This document shows, piece by piece, positions 5,858 through 6,592 of a DNA stretch of 6,592 bases; the stretch's first letter is position 1; each line of letters opens with the position of its first letter. The stretch is taken from positions 1 through 6,592 of the forward strand of contig JAEWGG010000028.1 of assembly GCA_023388435.1 (NCBI GenBank), given 5' to 3'. Under the pieces are notes generated by a model. It worked only from the letters and a program-made list of their open reading frames with translations, had not been told where the DNA came from and searched no databases. The stretch is from Bacillota bacterium. Lineage in GTDB: Bacteria; Bacillota; Clostridia; Saccharofermentanales; Fastidiosipilaceae. A program made the position numbers and the translations under genes.

Positions 5858-5867
5858 TTTGTACAAA
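5858..5867. promoter_or_regulatory. Palindromic candidate operator upstream of the fuc promoter
   Basis: TTTGTACAAA is a perfect 10-bp palindrome whose nearest edge is 13 bases upstream of the -35 box, about -54 from the predicted start. The half-site TTTGTAC resembles those of GntR-type sugar regulators such as AraR, but it is shorter than a full AraR site. The position suits an activator or one site of a looping repressor. Confidence 0.35.
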
Positions 5868-5990
5868 AGATATAGGACCATTTTCGCTCTCCTTTGCTCT
5901 GCCATTTAAGCTGAAGCGCCAACGATACTGTGAAAGTGCTGCTGCGTGAAGTGTGGAGAGATGAAAATTTTCTGTGTGGCCAGCTACATG

Positions 5991-6027
5991 AAAAGGCCTG
6001 CTCCTAAGCCCATGCTTGGAGCAGGCC
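5991..6027 (-). terminator. Intrinsic terminator of the LPRSG surface protein gene
   Basis: A perfect 10-bp stem (GGCCTGCTCC 5995-6004 with GGAGCAGGCC 6018-6027) is extended inward by AAGC/GCTT across one bulged base, with a CCAT loop. On the minus strand it is followed by TTTT (5994-5991). It lies about 55 bases beyond the stop codon of the minus-strand surface gene and insulates it from the fuc promoter. Confidence 0.82.
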
Positions 6028-6082
6028 CTCTATTTGGCTGCATGCGAAGAGTCTTTTCTTTTTCACATATTCTTACAAATTA

Positions 6083-6592
<510 letters not shown>

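Larger units (their letters stand above)
5777..6082. other. Intergenic region upstream of the fuc operon
   Basis: These 306 bases hold the kinase ribosome site (5787-5792), the fuc promoter (5816-5844), the palindrome at 5858-5867 and the terminator at 5991-6027. Between about 5870 and 5990 I see no gene; a GAAAATTTTC palindrome at 5963-5972 is the only other regular feature. Confidence 0.7.

Noticed and set aside
5870..5960. Possible catabolite-repression (cre) site near the fuc promoter
   Set aside because: The nearest match (around TGAAAGTGCT) breaks the required central CG and right half-site symmetry.
5963..5972. GAAAATTTTC palindrome upstream of the fuc operon
   Set aside because: A simple A/T palindrome of this kind is common by chance; it lies far from the promoter and has no partner site.

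Overview
The window looks like part of a chromosome from a Gram-positive, sortase-using bacterium, most likely a fairly GC-rich member of the Bacillota. The grounds are two cell-wall-anchored surface proteins with C-terminal sorting signals (LPRTG and LPRSG), strong AGGAGG-type ribosome sites, AT-rich sigma-A-like promoters and several intrinsic terminators. I cannot name the species from the sequence.

Layout, left to right. (1) Bases 1-689 (+) hold the 3' end of a large surface protein gene, with eight 33-bp proline-rich repeats and a canonical LPXTG anchor, followed by an intrinsic terminator at 763-801. (2) Bases 690-1064 are intergenic: a perfect TTGACA -35 box with a weak -10, then a leader that can fold into a long imperfect hairpin. 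(3) Bases 1065-1658 (+) hold a small three-helix membrane protein. A 64-bp tandem duplication puts its C-terminus out of frame; the ancestral stop is still visible at 1471-1473. A terminator follows at 1517-1552. (4) Bases 1628-5844 (-) are a compact L-fucose catabolic operon, read right to left: promoter, FGGY kinase (L-fuculokinase by context, but RhaB-like in sequence), L-fucose isomerase FucI, a GC-rich intercistronic hairpin, L-fuculose-1-phosphate aldolase FucA, and a terminator. (5) Bases 5845-6082 are intergenic, with a perfect TTTGTACAAA palindrome upstream of the fuc promoter and a terminator for the next gene. (6) Bases 6083-6592 (-) hold the 3' end of a second surface protein gene, with VPTPTP hexapeptide repeats and a non-canonical LPRSG anchor.

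The three fuc enzymes form a complete cytoplasmic route: L-fucose to L-fuculose (FucI), to L-fuculose 1-phosphate (kinase), to dihydroxyacetone phosphate plus L-lactaldehyde (FucA). No transporter, mutarotase, regulator, fucosidase, lactaldehyde-processing enzyme or microcompartment gene lies inside the window. Fucose use next to repeat-rich surface proteins fits a host-associated, mucin-exposed lifestyle, but that is inference.

The most notable observation is the 64-bp, 63/64-identical, non-triplet tandem duplication in the small membrane gene. It encodes the last helix twice in two reading frames and makes the open frame run through two transcription terminators.
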